NCBI GenBank assembly: GCA_964462865.1
Contig: CAYWZO010000024.1
Span: 1 to 28,607, forward strand
Length of the DNA: 28,607 nucleotides
Source: Fen-1077 sp964462865
Lineage (GTDB): Bacteria > Chloroflexota > Dehalococcoidia > Dehalococcoidales > RBG-16-60-22
Direction of reading: 5' to 3'
Shown: positions 1-7,015 of the stretch, in pieces
Layout: each line of letters opens with the position of its first letter
Position numbering within the stretch: the stretch's first letter is position 1
The notes under the pieces: generated by a model
Database searches by the model: none
The model's input: the letters and a program-made list of their open reading frames with translations, nothing else
Told to the model about the DNA's origin: nothing
Position numbers and translations under genes: made by a program

Positions 1-813
1 GACAGAGTTACTGCTGCCACCCATGGCCATGTCCACGGTGAAGGCGTTAAAAATCGCATCACTGGTAATGATGCTGCGGGGTCTAACGTCACCTGCCATG
101 AGCTTCATCACCTGCTCTCCGGCCCTCCGGGCCAGGGCCTGCCGCCGCGCGTCCACCGCCGGAATGGTACCGTTGCCCGGCAGTCCCATCCCCAGGGCTT
201 CTGTCAGGCAGTTCATGGTGTTGGCGGTGAACATGCCAGAGCAGCTGCCGCAGGTCGGGCAGGCCTGCTGCTCCAGCCGGGAGAGTTCCGCCTCGGTCAT
301 TTTGCCGGCGGTCACCGCGCCCACGCCTTCGAAGACGGTGTTGACGTCGATTTTCTGCCCGTCCAGATGACCGGCCAGCATCGGGCCGCCGCTGACGAAG
401 ATAGCGGGCACGTTGAGCCTGACCGCGGCCATGAGCATGCCGGGGATAATCTTATCGCAGTTGGGGATGAATACTAAAGCGTCGAAGGCGTGGCCTTCCG
501 CCATGATTTCGATGGAGTCGGCAATCAGCTCGCGGCTGGGGAGACTGTACTTCATGCCGGCGTGGTTCATGGCGATGCCGTCGCACACGGCGATGGTGTT
601 GAACTCGAAGGGAACGCCTCCCCCCGCCCTCACTCCTTCCTTAACGGCGTCGGCGATCTGGCGCAGGTGGATGTGGCCCGGGACGACCTCGGTGAAGCTG
701 TTAACAACACCGATGAATGGTTTGTCCATCTCTTCCGGAGAGCAGCCCAGGGCGTACAGCAGGGAACGATGCGGGGCCCTTTCGGCTCCTTTTTTAACTG
801 CGTCGCTTTTCAT
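1..813 (-). CDS. ilvD: Dihydroxy-acid dehydratase, N-terminal part (cut by window edge)
   Basis: Translating the minus strand from the ATG at 813 gives 271 residues without a stop before the left edge, about half of a normal IlvD (about 550 aa). The start reads MKSDAVKKGAERAPHRSLLY. The Fe-S cluster cysteines typical of the family are visible in the CDGIAMNHAGM, PNCDKI and CPTCGSCSGMFTANTMNCLTEALG segments, and the end carries VDMAMGGSSNSV. The enzyme dehydrates 2,3-dihydroxy-isovalerate and 2,3-dihydroxy-3-methylvalerate in cytoplasmic valine/isoleucine synthesis. A GGAAGAGGA stretch lies a few bases upstream of the ATG and can serve as ribosome-binding site. The gene has its own promoter, separate from the CoA-transferase operon upstream, and a terminator-like hairpin sits in its leader. 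The remaining ilv genes may follow off the left edge. Confidence 0.95.
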   Translation of the reverse strand, partial: MKSDAVKKGAERAPHRSLLYALGCSPEEMDKPFIGVVNSFTEVVPGHIHLRQIADAVKEGVRAGGGVPFEFNTIAVCDGIAMNHAGMKYSLPSRELIADSIEIMAEGHAFDALVFIPNCDKIIPGMLMAAVRLNVPAIFVSGGPMLAGHLDGQKIDVNTVFEGVGAVTAGKMTEAELSRLEQQACPTCGSCSGMFTANTMNCLTEALGMGLPGNGTIPAVDARRQALARRAGEQVMKLMAGDVRPRSIITSDAIFNAFTVDMAMGGSSNSV

Positions 814-839
814 TTTTCAATCCTCTTCCAGTGCTATTA

Positions 840-881
840 AAAAAATAACCGTCTCTAAAGACGGACCGGAAATTATTTTTT
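840..881 (-). terminator. Terminator-like hairpin in the ilvD leader (possible attenuator)
   Basis: Read on the minus strand, CCGTCT-TTAG-AGACGG (849-864) forms a 6-bp stem with a tetraloop and is followed directly by TTATTTTTTT, the classic form of an intrinsic terminator. An A-rich run on the other side can pair with the T-run and extend the stem. The hairpin lies about 25 bases upstream of the ilvD ATG and downstream of the proposed promoter, so it would act in the leader. It could instead end transcription coming from the CoA-transferase operon. I see no leader peptide or T-box core. Confidence 0.55.
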
Positions 882-901
882 AGCTTGAAGCCCGTATCTA
901 A

Positions 902-930
902 AGATAACATGGCTAAGAGTTTATTGTCAA
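902..930 (-). promoter_or_regulatory. Probable sigma70-type promoter of ilvD
   Basis: On the minus strand a perfect -35 box TTGACA (930-925) is followed after 17 bases by TTATCT (907-902) as the -10 box. Transcription would start near 895, giving a leader of about 80 bases that contains the terminator-like hairpin. The -10 match is only moderate. Confidence 0.5.
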
Positions 931-1013
931 GCTGGGGAAGGTGTAAAATATTGACTTATCTTAACTTATCTTTACTTACACGTCTTAACCGTCCCCTTGT
1001 TCCCCATTTGAAT

Positions 1014-1053
1014 AAATCTCCCTCGTGTCCCTCTTTACGAAAGAGGGACATCA
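1014..1053. repeat. Short C-rich/G-rich hairpin repeat, copy 1
   Basis: The core at 1026-1050 is a perfect 10-bp inverted repeat, TGTCCCTCTT / AAGAGGGACA, with a 5-base loop. The flank AAATCTCCCTCGTGTCCCTC resembles the left end of the element at 9336-9449 (AAATCCCCCTTTGTCCCCCT), so the two appear to belong to one dispersed family. It lies downstream of the CoA-transferase gene and could also act as a transcription-stopping or RNA-protecting hairpin there, though no good T-run follows. Confidence 0.55.
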
Positions 1054-1086
1054 ATGCCCCTGAAGAGGCCGGATAGGAGAACGGTA

Positions 1087-2451
1087 TTATTCCCACCCCA
1101 TTCCTCTCGTCCCCTTCGTAATAAATCCGGCTTTGCAGGCGGCCTCGGTAAGCTCATCACGGAAGGCGGGGTGCGCTACGGAGATAAGCGCCTTGGCGCG
1201 CTGCCAGATGCTCTTGCCCTTGAGGTTAACGATGCCGTACTCTGTCACGATATGCGAGACGTCCGAGGCTGGCACGGTGACCATATCGCCGAGTTCCGGC
1301 ACCGGGACGATGTTAGATATCGGCTTACCGTCCTTGTCCTCGCGCGCGGCGTGCAGGCAGATGAACGCCTTGCCTCCCTCCGCCATATAGGCCCCGCGTG
1401 TGAACTCAAGCTGGCCGCCGGTGCCGCTTATCTGGCGCGTGCCCACCGATTCCGAGCAGACCTGGCCGCGCAGGTCGACGCGCAAAGCGCTGTTAATGGC
1501 AATCTGTTTTTTATTTTTCGCGATGATATACGGGTCGTTGGTATAGTCCACCGGGAAACCGGCCAGCGCTTTATTTTTATCCATGAACTTGTAAAGCTTT
1601 TCCGAGCCGGCGGCGAAGCAATGCACCGCCCGGCCCGGGTTGAGGCTTTTCTTCCTCCCTGTTACTACCCCTGCCTCGATGAGCTCCATCATGCTATCGT
1701 TGAACATCTCGCTGTGGATGCCTAAATCTTTAAGGCCGTGCTGTATCAGCAGCTTACCGACGATGCTGGGAATCGCCCCCACGCCGAGCTGTACTGTCGC
1801 CCCGTCCTCTATCTGCTCCGCCAGCAGCACGGCGATGGCCTCGTCTTCTTTCGTCACTATGGCCGCCGGGAACTCGGGAATCTTGTACTCGTAGTTCTCC
1901 ACGATGTAGTCAACTTGAGAAATATTCACTACCTCGTCATAGCCGCCGTAAACCCAGGGCATGTGCTCATTGACCTCCAGCACCACGGTCTTGGCGACCT
2001 CGCAGGCCGCCTTCTGCCGCGTGATGGACGCCCCGAAGTTGAAGTTGCCGTTTTTGTCCATCGGCGTGACCTCGATGAAAGTGATGTCCACCTGGTCCTT
2101 GAGCCACTGGCGGTACATGCGGGGGCCTTCGCTCAAGCCGAACGGGATATAGGAGCAGCCGCCGTTCTTGTAGTACTCGCGCTCCACTTTACCCAGGAAC
2201 CACGAGTTATGGATAAAATGCTCTTGGGCGGGGTCGAGGTGGGGTAATACCGTATGCGAGTGCTCCGCCCTGATTTTCACTTCTTTGAGTTCGTGAGCGC
2301 GTTCGCCCAGCTTTTCATCGATTAACGACGGGAAGCCGCAGATGGCGCCGTAGTCAATCCACATGCCGGATTTGACCAGACCGGCGGCTTCCCCGGCGGA
2401 AATCAGCTTACGCTTGTATTCTTCGCGATAATTAGCCACTTTGCCATTCAT
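1087..2451 (-). CDS. Acetyl-CoA hydrolase/transferase family CoA-transferase
   Basis: The 454-residue protein matches the acetyl-CoA hydrolase/transferase family, near 4-hydroxybutyrate or butyryl-CoA:acetate CoA-transferases (AbfT/Cat2 type). These move CoA between an acyl-CoA and a free acid through a glutamyl-CoA thioester. The likely catalytic glutamate is Glu248 in GIHSEMF, preceded by QLGVGAIPS. The C-terminal CoA-binding loop GTGGQLEFTRGA and the final ITEYGIVNLKGKS-like segment (here VTEYGIVNLKGKS) are present. Length is normal for the family. The start ATG at 2451 has only a weak GGAAA upstream. It lies 85 bases after rpiB, separated by a palindromic repeat, so it may be the last gene of the tsa-rpiB operon or be expressed separately. 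The acyl substrate cannot be told from the sequence. Confidence 0.88.
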   Translation of the reverse strand: MNGKVANYREEYKRKLISAGEAAGLVKSGMWIDYGAICGFPSLIDEKLGERAHELKEVKIRAEHSHTVLPHLDPAQEHFIHNSWFLGKVEREYYKNGGCSYIPFGLSEGPRMYRQWLKDQVDITFIEVTPMDKNGNFNFGASITRQKAACEVAKTVVLEVNEHMPWVYGGYDEVVNISQVDYIVENYEYKIPEFPAAIVTKEDEAIAVLLAEQIEDGATVQLGVGAIPSIVGKLLIQHGLKDLGIHSEMFNDSMMELIEAGVVTGRKKSLNPGRAVHCFAAGSEKLYKFMDKNKALAGFPVDYTNDPYIIAKNKKQIAINSALRVDLRGQVCSESVGTRQISGTGGQLEFTRGAYMAEGGKAFICLHAAREDKDGKPISNIVPVPELGDMVTVPASDVSHIVTEYGIVNLKGKSIWQRAKALISVAHPAFRDELTEAACKAGFITKGTRGMGWE

Positions 2452-2458
2452 TTTCCGT

Positions 2459-2528
2459 TGTCATTACGAGGACGAAGCCCGACGTAATCCGTTATTCCGT
2501 GGGGCGTATCGCTTCGCTCGCCATGATA
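2459..2528. repeat. Dispersed palindromic repeat (GTCATTGCGAG family), divergent copy
   Basis: The left part, GTCATTACGAGGACGAAGCC, resembles the ends of the elements at 6877 and 23486. The right part, read on the other strand, gives TATCATGGCGAGCGAAGCGA, so the element is built as imperfect inverted arms. It fills the 85-base gap between rpiB and the CoA-transferase gene. Confidence 0.55.
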
Positions 2529-2536
2529 ATCGGCTT

Positions 2537-2977
2537 TCAATGTTTATCTTCTATAGCCATTATCTTGTTAATCCTGGGGATATGCCGCCCGCCCTCGAAA
2601 TCAGTGGTTAAGAACTTCTCCAGTATGGCCTGAAGGCGCACTTTGCCTTCCTCTGCGGAAAGACAGCATATCTGGGCGTCATTATGCTGCCGGGCGCGCA
2701 TGGCGGTGAAGGCGTTATAGCACTGGGCCGCCCGTATCCCCTTCACCTTGTTGGCGGCGATGCACATGCCGATGCCGGTGCCACATATCAGGATACCGCG
2801 GTCGAACTCCCCCCTGGCGACGGCCTCGGCCACTTTGACAGCGATATCAGGGTAATCGACCGCTTCCTCCGTGTAGCAGCCGAAGTCCTGATAGCTATGC
2901 CCCACTTCAGTAAGTAACTTGATAACCAGTTTTTTAAGCTCGATACCGTGATGGTCGTTACCGATAGCAATACGCAT
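2537..2977 (-). CDS. rpiB: Ribose-5-phosphate isomerase B
   Basis: The 146-residue protein is a typical RpiB/LacAB-family isomerase that interconverts ribose 5-phosphate and ribulose 5-phosphate in the non-oxidative pentose phosphate pathway. Visible hallmarks are the N-terminal IGNDHHGIELK, DYPDIA, the anion hole ICGTGIGMCIAANKVKGIRA with the catalytic Cys65, and RQHNDA with His98. The start ATG at 2977 is preceded by a strong AGGAGG seven bases upstream. The gene lies 30 bases after tsaC and in the same direction; rpiB next to the t6A synthase gene is a recurrent bacterial arrangement (for example ywlF/ywlC in Bacillus). The product feeds ribose for the purine and histidine pathways encoded elsewhere in the window. 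Confidence 0.95.
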   Translation of the reverse strand: MRIAIGNDHHGIELKKLVIKLLTEVGHSYQDFGCYTEEAVDYPDIAVKVAEAVARGEFDRGILICGTGIGMCIAANKVKGIRAAQCYNAFTAMRARQHNDAQICCLSAEEGKVRLQAILEKFLTTDFEGGRHIPRINKIMAIEDKH

Positions 2978-3007
2978 AGGGGAAACCTCCTGATAAAAAA
3001 TAAGCGG

Positions 3008-3670
3008 TCACTCTCCAGGTTTGGGCAGCCGGGAAAGGGCTTCATGTATCTCCAGCCAGCTCAGGCGCCCCTGCCGGATAAGCTGGGGTGGGGTGACCGT
3101 CATATCAATGATGGTGGAAAGTTCGCGCCGCGGCAGCGGCCCCTGGTCGAGTATCAGGGCGACCTCCCGGATATTTTCGCCGAGCTGCGCGGTAACTTCT
3201 TCGACCGCGTAGGGGGTGGGCCTGCCGCTGGTATTGGCGCTGGTCGTCGTCAGGGGTTTGCCGGTCTTCGCCACCATCTTCAGGATAATTTTATTATCCG
3301 GGACCCGTATGCCGACGGTATTCAGTCCGGCCACCAGGAGCGAGGGCACCGTCTCTTTCTTCTTGAGAACCAGCGTCAGCGCCCCGGGGAGGTAGTGCTC
3401 GGCGAGATAGCGGGCAGCCTCGGTTACGTGCGCGTAGTGGTCCGCTTCTTCGATAGAACTGACGGCGATATGTATCGGGTTGGAGAAAGAGCGTCCCTTG
3501 AGGTGGAAGACCCTGGCCACGGCGCGGGTATCCAGGGCGTTGGCTGCCAGGGCGTAGCCGGTATCGGTGGGGCAGATGATTACCTCCCCCCGGTTTATCA
3601 ATTTCGCCGCGCGCTCCAGTACCTTTTCGTCCGGGCTGGTGGCGTCAACCTTCTCTATCTTCACGCCCAC
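3008..3670 (-). CDS. tsaC: L-threonylcarbamoyladenylate synthase (YrdC/Sua5 family)
   Basis: The 220-residue protein makes threonylcarbamoyl-AMP from threonine, bicarbonate and ATP, the first step of tRNA t6A37 formation. The YrdC domain spans nearly the whole chain: PTDTGYAL at 34-41, the K-x-R-(x)3-N-P anion site around 58-65 (KGRSFSNP), TSANTSGR at 143-150 and a C-terminal LIRQGRLSW. There is no extra Sua5 domain, so it is the short form. The start is GTG at 3670, one base after the tsaD stop, with AGGGGT five bases upstream inside the end of tsaD; translational coupling is likely. A second GTG six bases inside is possible. It is followed by rpiB. Confidence 0.93.
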   Translation of the reverse strand: MGVKIEKVDATSPDEKVLERAAKLINRGEVIICPTDTGYALAANALDTRAVARVFHLKGRSFSNPIHIAVSSIEEADHYAHVTEAARYLAEHYLPGALTLVLKKKETVPSLLVAGLNTVGIRVPDNKIILKMVAKTGKPLTTTSANTSGRPTPYAVEEVTAQLGENIREVALILDQGPLPRRELSTIIDMTVTPPQLIRQGRLSWLEIHEALSRLPKPGE

Positions 3671-3671
3671 A

Positions 3672-4694
3672 TTATACCCCTAATGGAGCATTGGGAAAAA
3701 CATCCAGACGTAAATCGGAAACCTCGCCCCGTTGCAGCCGGGCGTAGCCGGCGGCGGCCACCATGGCGGCGTTATCGGTGCAGAGGGAAAGAGCGGGAAA
3801 GAACACGTCGATTCCCTTTTGACGGCAGGTCTCCTGGAAGGCCTCGCGGAGCCGGCGATTCGCCGAGACGCCGCCGGTCACGCTGATGGCCTTGACTTCC
3901 TTCTCTGCGGCGGCGCGTACTGTTTTGGCCACCAGCACCTCCACCACTGCCTCCTGGAAGCTGGCGGCGATGTCGGGCAGGGGCAGCGGTTCGCCGCGGG
4001 CTATCCTGTCCTTGAACATGTTGATGACCGCCGTCTTCAGACCGCTGAAGCTGAAGTCCAGCGTCCGGCTGCGGAGCATCGGCCGGGGGAAATTGAAAGC
4101 CTTGCGGTCTCCTTGGCGCGAAAGTTCATCAATGACGCGCCCGCCGCCCGTGTTCCGGTTGGCATAGAGGATATTGAGGAACTTGGCTACTTTATCGAAG
4201 GCCTCGCCGGCGGCATCGTCCAGTGTGGTGCCCAGCAGTTCAAATGAACGGCCATCTTTAACGTACAGGAGCATGGTATGCCCGCCGGAGACGGTCAGGC
4301 AAACGTGGGGAAACGGCAGGTCGGGGTGCGAAAGGCGGTTGGCGAAGATATGCCCCTCCACGTGGTGCACGCCGATAAGCGGTATCCCCCGGGCGTAGCT
4401 TATCGACTTGGCGGCCGCCACGCCCACCATCAGGCAGCCGATGAGTCCCTGTTTCGAGGCTACGGCCACGGCCTCCACATCTTCCAGGGTTTTACCGGCC
4501 TTATCCAGGGATTCCTTGATGATGTAGCCGATAAGTTCGGTATGCCGGCGGGCAGCCACCTCCGGGACGACGCCGCCGTATTTCTTGAGCAGGTCGAACT
4601 GCGTAGCGATGATGTTCGAAAGTATCATCCTGCCATCGACTACCAGCGCCGCCGCCGTCTCGTCGCACGATGTCTCGATGCCAAGTACTAACAT
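3672..4694 (-). CDS. tsaD: tRNA threonylcarbamoyltransferase TsaD (Kae1/Gcp family)
   Basis: TsaD transfers the threonylcarbamoyl group to A37 of ANN-decoding tRNAs, working with TsaB and TsaE. I choose the ATG at 4694 (340 aa, MLVLGIETSCDETA) over an in-frame TTG at 4706: it has GAAGG upstream and it puts the metal-binding histidines of HVEGH at 111 and 115, the positions known in E. coli. Also visible are PEVAARRH, SGGHT, DDAAGEAFDK, FSFSGLKTA, TGGVSANRRLR and LCTDNAAM with the metal-binding aspartate. Oddly, the usual GPGL loop after the first domain is ASKQGLIG here (about residues 79-86). The gene begins 8 bases after the tsaB stop and ends one base before tsaC. Confidence 0.95.
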   Translation of the reverse strand: MLVLGIETSCDETAAALVVDGRMILSNIIATQFDLLKKYGGVVPEVAARRHTELIGYIIKESLDKAGKTLEDVEAVAVASKQGLIGCLMVGVAAAKSISYARGIPLIGVHHVEGHIFANRLSHPDLPFPHVCLTVSGGHTMLLYVKDGRSFELLGTTLDDAAGEAFDKVAKFLNILYANRNTGGGRVIDELSRQGDRKAFNFPRPMLRSRTLDFSFSGLKTAVINMFKDRIARGEPLPLPDIAASFQEAVVEVLVAKTVRAAAEKEVKAISVTGGVSANRRLREAFQETCRQKGIDVFFPALSLCTDNAAMVAAAGYARLQRGEVSDLRLDVFPNAPLGV

Positions 4695-4702
4695 AAATAC
4701 CT

Positions 4703-5392
4703 TCAACTCCGGGCGTATTTACTCACAAATACCTTGGCGGTGGATTCTTTCAAATAGAGCGGTGTCAGCGAAAGAGCGTCGTCGCTTTCGCCCCGCATCA
4801 GCCGCTGCGCCGCCAGGCAGGCTACCGCTGCCCCGCCGGGCCCGGCCTCGATGCCTTTAATGTCCATCCCCGATTCACGGGCGATTGCCGCCATGTGTGA
4901 TGGTGCACACTCGCCGACCAGGACACACGGTTCTTTGATGAGAGCGGCCAGTCCTTTAATGTCTCCGATATAATAATCACCGCGGCGTGTTATCTTGTCG
5001 TCCCCAACGCGATAGAAACCGGCGTAAACGGCGTCACCGGCGCCCACGCTGATAACGGCGCACACCGGGCGAGCCTGGTCGCGTACAGTGTAGGCCAGGG
5101 CTTCCAGCGTGGGTACACCGCTGACCGGTTTGCCGGTGCTGAAGGCGAGCATCTTGCCCACCGTCACGCCCACCCTTATCCCCGTCCAGGAGCCCGGCCC
5201 CAGCCCCACCCCGATACCCTGCACCTTGTCCAGGGTAAGGCCCGCTCCCTTGAGGACGGAATCGATATTGTCCACAATCTGCTCCAGGGAGTCGGTCTTC
5301 GCCGGGAAAGTGGCGTCCGCCAGGACGCGGCGGCCATCGCAAAGGCCTACGGCGTTGACGTAGGCGGAAGTATCCAGTCCCAGCACTATCAT
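4703..5392 (-). CDS. tsaB: tRNA threonylcarbamoyladenosine complex dimerization protein TsaB
   Basis: The 229-residue ASKHA-fold protein is the scaffold partner of TsaD in t6A synthesis. It starts MIVLGLDTSAYVNAVGL and carries the family hallmark GLGPGSWTGIRVG at 63-75, followed by VPTLEALAY. The C-terminus ends SLTPLYLKESTAK, as in bacterial TsaB proteins; no RimI acetyltransferase domain is fused or adjacent. The ATG at 5392 overlaps the tsaE stop by four bases (ATGA), which points to coupled translation. The gene is followed by tsaD. Confidence 0.93.
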   Translation of the reverse strand: MIVLGLDTSAYVNAVGLCDGRRVLADATFPAKTDSLEQIVDNIDSVLKGAGLTLDKVQGIGVGLGPGSWTGIRVGVTVGKMLAFSTGKPVSGVPTLEALAYTVRDQARPVCAVISVGAGDAVYAGFYRVGDDKITRRGDYYIGDIKGLAALIKEPCVLVGECAPSHMAAIARESGMDIKGIEAGPGGAAVACLAAQRLMRGESDDALSLTPLYLKESTAKVFVSKYARS

Positions 5393-5862
5393 GATTGAGA
5401 TAACTCCTTAAGCAGATGACTGAATTTATCGCTGGTGGCGGTTAATTCAAGCCGCCGTTGGCGGGCGGAAATTATCTCGAACTGGATGTTCAGACAGTCC
5501 GCGGGGAGTACGGCCGTGATTTTCTCCGCCCACTCGATTATCATCACGCCGGACCGGGCGCGGGCCAGGTAGTCCAGCATACCGAACTCGACGGCGTCGG
5601 AGGCTGTGCCAATCTGGTACATGTCCAGGTGTAAGACCGGCAGCCGGCCGCGGTATTCGTTCACCAGGACGAAGGTAGGACTGTTGACCTGCCTCGCCGG
5701 GACGCCCAGGCCGGCACAGATGCCCCGCGCCAGCAGCGTTTTACCGCAGCCCAGCTCACCCGTCAGGGTGATGACACTTCCCATCACCAGTCCCTCGCCT
5801 ATTTTTTTACCGAGGGACAGCGTGGCGGAGGGACTATGACTGATAAATTCATATTTGTACAT
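5389..5862 (-). CDS. tsaE: tRNA threonylcarbamoyladenosine complex ATPase TsaE
   Basis: The 157-residue P-loop protein is the ATPase that drives the TsaB-TsaD complex. Walker A is GELGCGKT at 35-42, followed by VNSPTF and the conserved HLDMYQ (usually HxDxYR) at 78-83 and IIEWAEKI. It is the first gene of the minus-strand cluster tsaE-tsaB-tsaD-tsaC-rpiB, so all four t6A enzymes lie together. There is no clear Shine-Dalgarno sequence before the ATG at 5862, and the likely promoter puts the transcript start only about 8 bases upstream, which suggests nearly leaderless translation. Confidence 0.93.
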   Translation of the reverse strand: MYKYEFISHSPSATLSLGKKIGEGLVMGSVITLTGELGCGKTLLARGICAGLGVPARQVNSPTFVLVNEYRGRLPVLHLDMYQIGTASDAVEFGMLDYLARARSGVMIIEWAEKITAVLPADCLNIQFEIISARQRRLELTATSDKFSHLLKELSQS

Positions 5863-5876
5863 CTGGACTTACTACT

Positions 5877-5906
5877 AATATATCATTTTCCTTTACGCAG
5901 GCTCAA
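5877..5906 (-). promoter_or_regulatory. Probable promoter of the tsaE operon
   Basis: On the minus strand TTGAGC (5906-5901) and TATATT (5882-5877) are spaced by 18 bases. The predicted transcript start is near 5870, only about 8 bases from the tsaE ATG. Confidence 0.45.
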
Positions 5907-5921
5907 TCAATCAGCCGGGAC

Positions 5922-5951
5922 TTGAACGGCGTCACATGGGAGGCATAAAAT
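5922..5951 (+). promoter_or_regulatory. Probable promoter of the deacetylase-fold gene
   Basis: TTGAAC (5922-5927) and TAAAAT (5946-5951) are spaced by 18 bases; transcription would begin near 5958, 25 bases before the ATG. It lies back-to-back with the tsaE promoter in a 120-bp divergent gap. Confidence 0.45.
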
Positions 5952-5982
5952 ATGTCGGGAATGAATTTTTGAGGGTATCGAT

Positions 5983-6867
5983 ATGAAAAAGACCGGCGTT
6001 TTTTATCACGATGTCTGCGGCAAAGAGGCTTATTCCAGCCTGGCGATGGGCGTGGCGGACGGGTTTGAAGCAATTGAGAAAGAGGGATTGTTTAAAGAAC
6101 CGAATATTAAGTGGTTCGAGTCCCGGAAGGCGCAGGAAAAAGAAATCGCCCGCATCCACACGCAGAAATGGATAGATGAGGTCAAGCGGACGCAATGGTG
6201 GAATGTCTCGCTTTATTCCATCGGGGGTGTTCTGGAGGCCACCGAAAAGGTCTTTAAGGGTGAGCTGGATAACGCCTTCGTGATTGCCGGCGTCGGCGGA
6301 CACCATGCCCACCGCGACAGCGCCTGGGGAGGTTGCTACTTCAGCGTTACCGGCCTGGCCATTCCCCACGCCCGGGAGATTCTGGGGGCTAAAAGGTTTG
6401 CCATCGTGGATACGGACACGCATCATGCCGACGGCGTCAGGGATATTTTCCAGCAGGATGATGATGTGTTGCATATCTGTTTCTGCGGCGGCGGCAGCTG
6501 GTGGGACGATGATTATGACAGCAAGCAGCTTGGCCGTACCAAGTTCTGCTTTCCTCACGGCGCCTCGGACGAGAAGGAGATTGAAAACGTCCGCCGGGAG
6601 GTCCCGAAGCTGGTCAACGAGTTCAAACCGGAAATGCTCTTCTGGATTTGCGGTATGGATACCCACGAAGACAGCTATGGGACGCAGGCGCTGACCTCGA
6701 AGGCCTATCCCGAGCTGGCGAAAATAATAATCGGTACTGCCGAGGATGCCTGTCAGGGCAAAATTATCGTCAAGACCTGCTGCAACGCCCCGCCCCACGC
6801 TACCTCCTATATCGTACCGAGAATTGTGGATATACTGGCGGAGACGAAGAAATTATCCAATAAGTAA
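5983..6867 (+). CDS. Histone deacetylase superfamily protein (arginase/deacetylase fold)
   Basis: The 294-residue protein fits the HDAC / acetylpolyamine amidohydrolase superfamily, zinc hydrolases that remove acyl groups from amines. Zinc ligands are recognisable: Asp145 and His147 in DTDTHHADG, and Asp226 in CGMDTHEDSYG. The tandem catalytic histidines are His107-His108 in GVGGHHAHRD, followed by a GGCYF match to the usual GFCxxN. The start ATG at 5983 has GAGGG seven bases upstream. Unusual: the C-terminal GGGY segment that normally supplies the catalytic tyrosine is not visible; the equivalent region reads KTCCNAPPHATSY. The region around 164-182 is rich in glycine, tryptophan and aspartate. 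The gene stands alone, divergent from tsaE. The substrate is unknown. Confidence 0.82.
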   Translation: MKKTGVFYHDVCGKEAYSSLAMGVADGFEAIEKEGLFKEPNIKWFESRKAQEKEIARIHTQKWIDEVKRTQWWNVSLYSIGGVLEATEKVFKGELDNAFVIAGVGGHHAHRDSAWGGCYFSVTGLAIPHAREILGAKRFAIVDTDTHHADGVRDIFQQDDDVLHICFCGGGSWWDDDYDSKQLGRTKFCFPHGASDEKEIENVRREVPKLVNEFKPEMLFWICGMDTHEDSYGTQALTSKAYPELAKIIIGTAEDACQGKIIVKTCCNAPPHATSYIVPRIVDILAETKKLSNK

Positions 6868-6876
6868 GACTATCAT

Positions 6877-6960
6877 GTCATTGCGAGCGTAGCGTGGCAA
6901 TCTCCATAACGAATGTAATATCACGATAGGGATTGCCACGGGCTTCGCCCTCGCAATGAC
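6877..6960. repeat. Dispersed palindromic repeat (GTCATTGCGAG family)
   Basis: The ends GTCATTGCGAG and CTCGCAATGAC are perfect inverted repeats, and inner arms GTGGCAATC / GATTGCCAC also pair, so the 84-base element can fold into a long hairpin. It lies between the deacetylase-fold gene and guaA and resembles the longer element at 23486-23627 and the weaker one at 2459-2528. This is a REP/MITE-like family; no transposase is nearby. Confidence 0.8.
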
Positions 6961-6973
6961 GATAAACCCCCAC

Positions 6974-7002
6974 TTGACGTTAGTTGAGCATAATGGTAAA
7001 TT
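6974..7002 (+). promoter_or_regulatory. Possible promoter of guaA
   Basis: TTGACG (6974-6979) and TAAATT (6997-7002) are spaced by 17 bases. The predicted start near 7009 is only about 7 bases before the preferred guaA ATG at 7016, which has no Shine-Dalgarno sequence. Confidence 0.4.
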
Positions 7003-7015
7003 GTGTTCTATAAAT

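Noticed and set aside
814..900. T-box riboswitch in the ilvD leader
   Set aside because: The leader is too short and no T-box core sequence or specifier loop is visible.
2948..3886. Plus-strand open frame of 312 codons opposite tsaC and tsaD
   Set aside because: It spans two well-supported minus-strand genes and its product is arginine-rich without motifs.
5932..6798. Open frame of 288 codons opposite the deacetylase-fold gene
   Set aside because: The plus-strand frame carries the zinc-site motifs; the antisense product resembles nothing and runs into the divergent promoter region.
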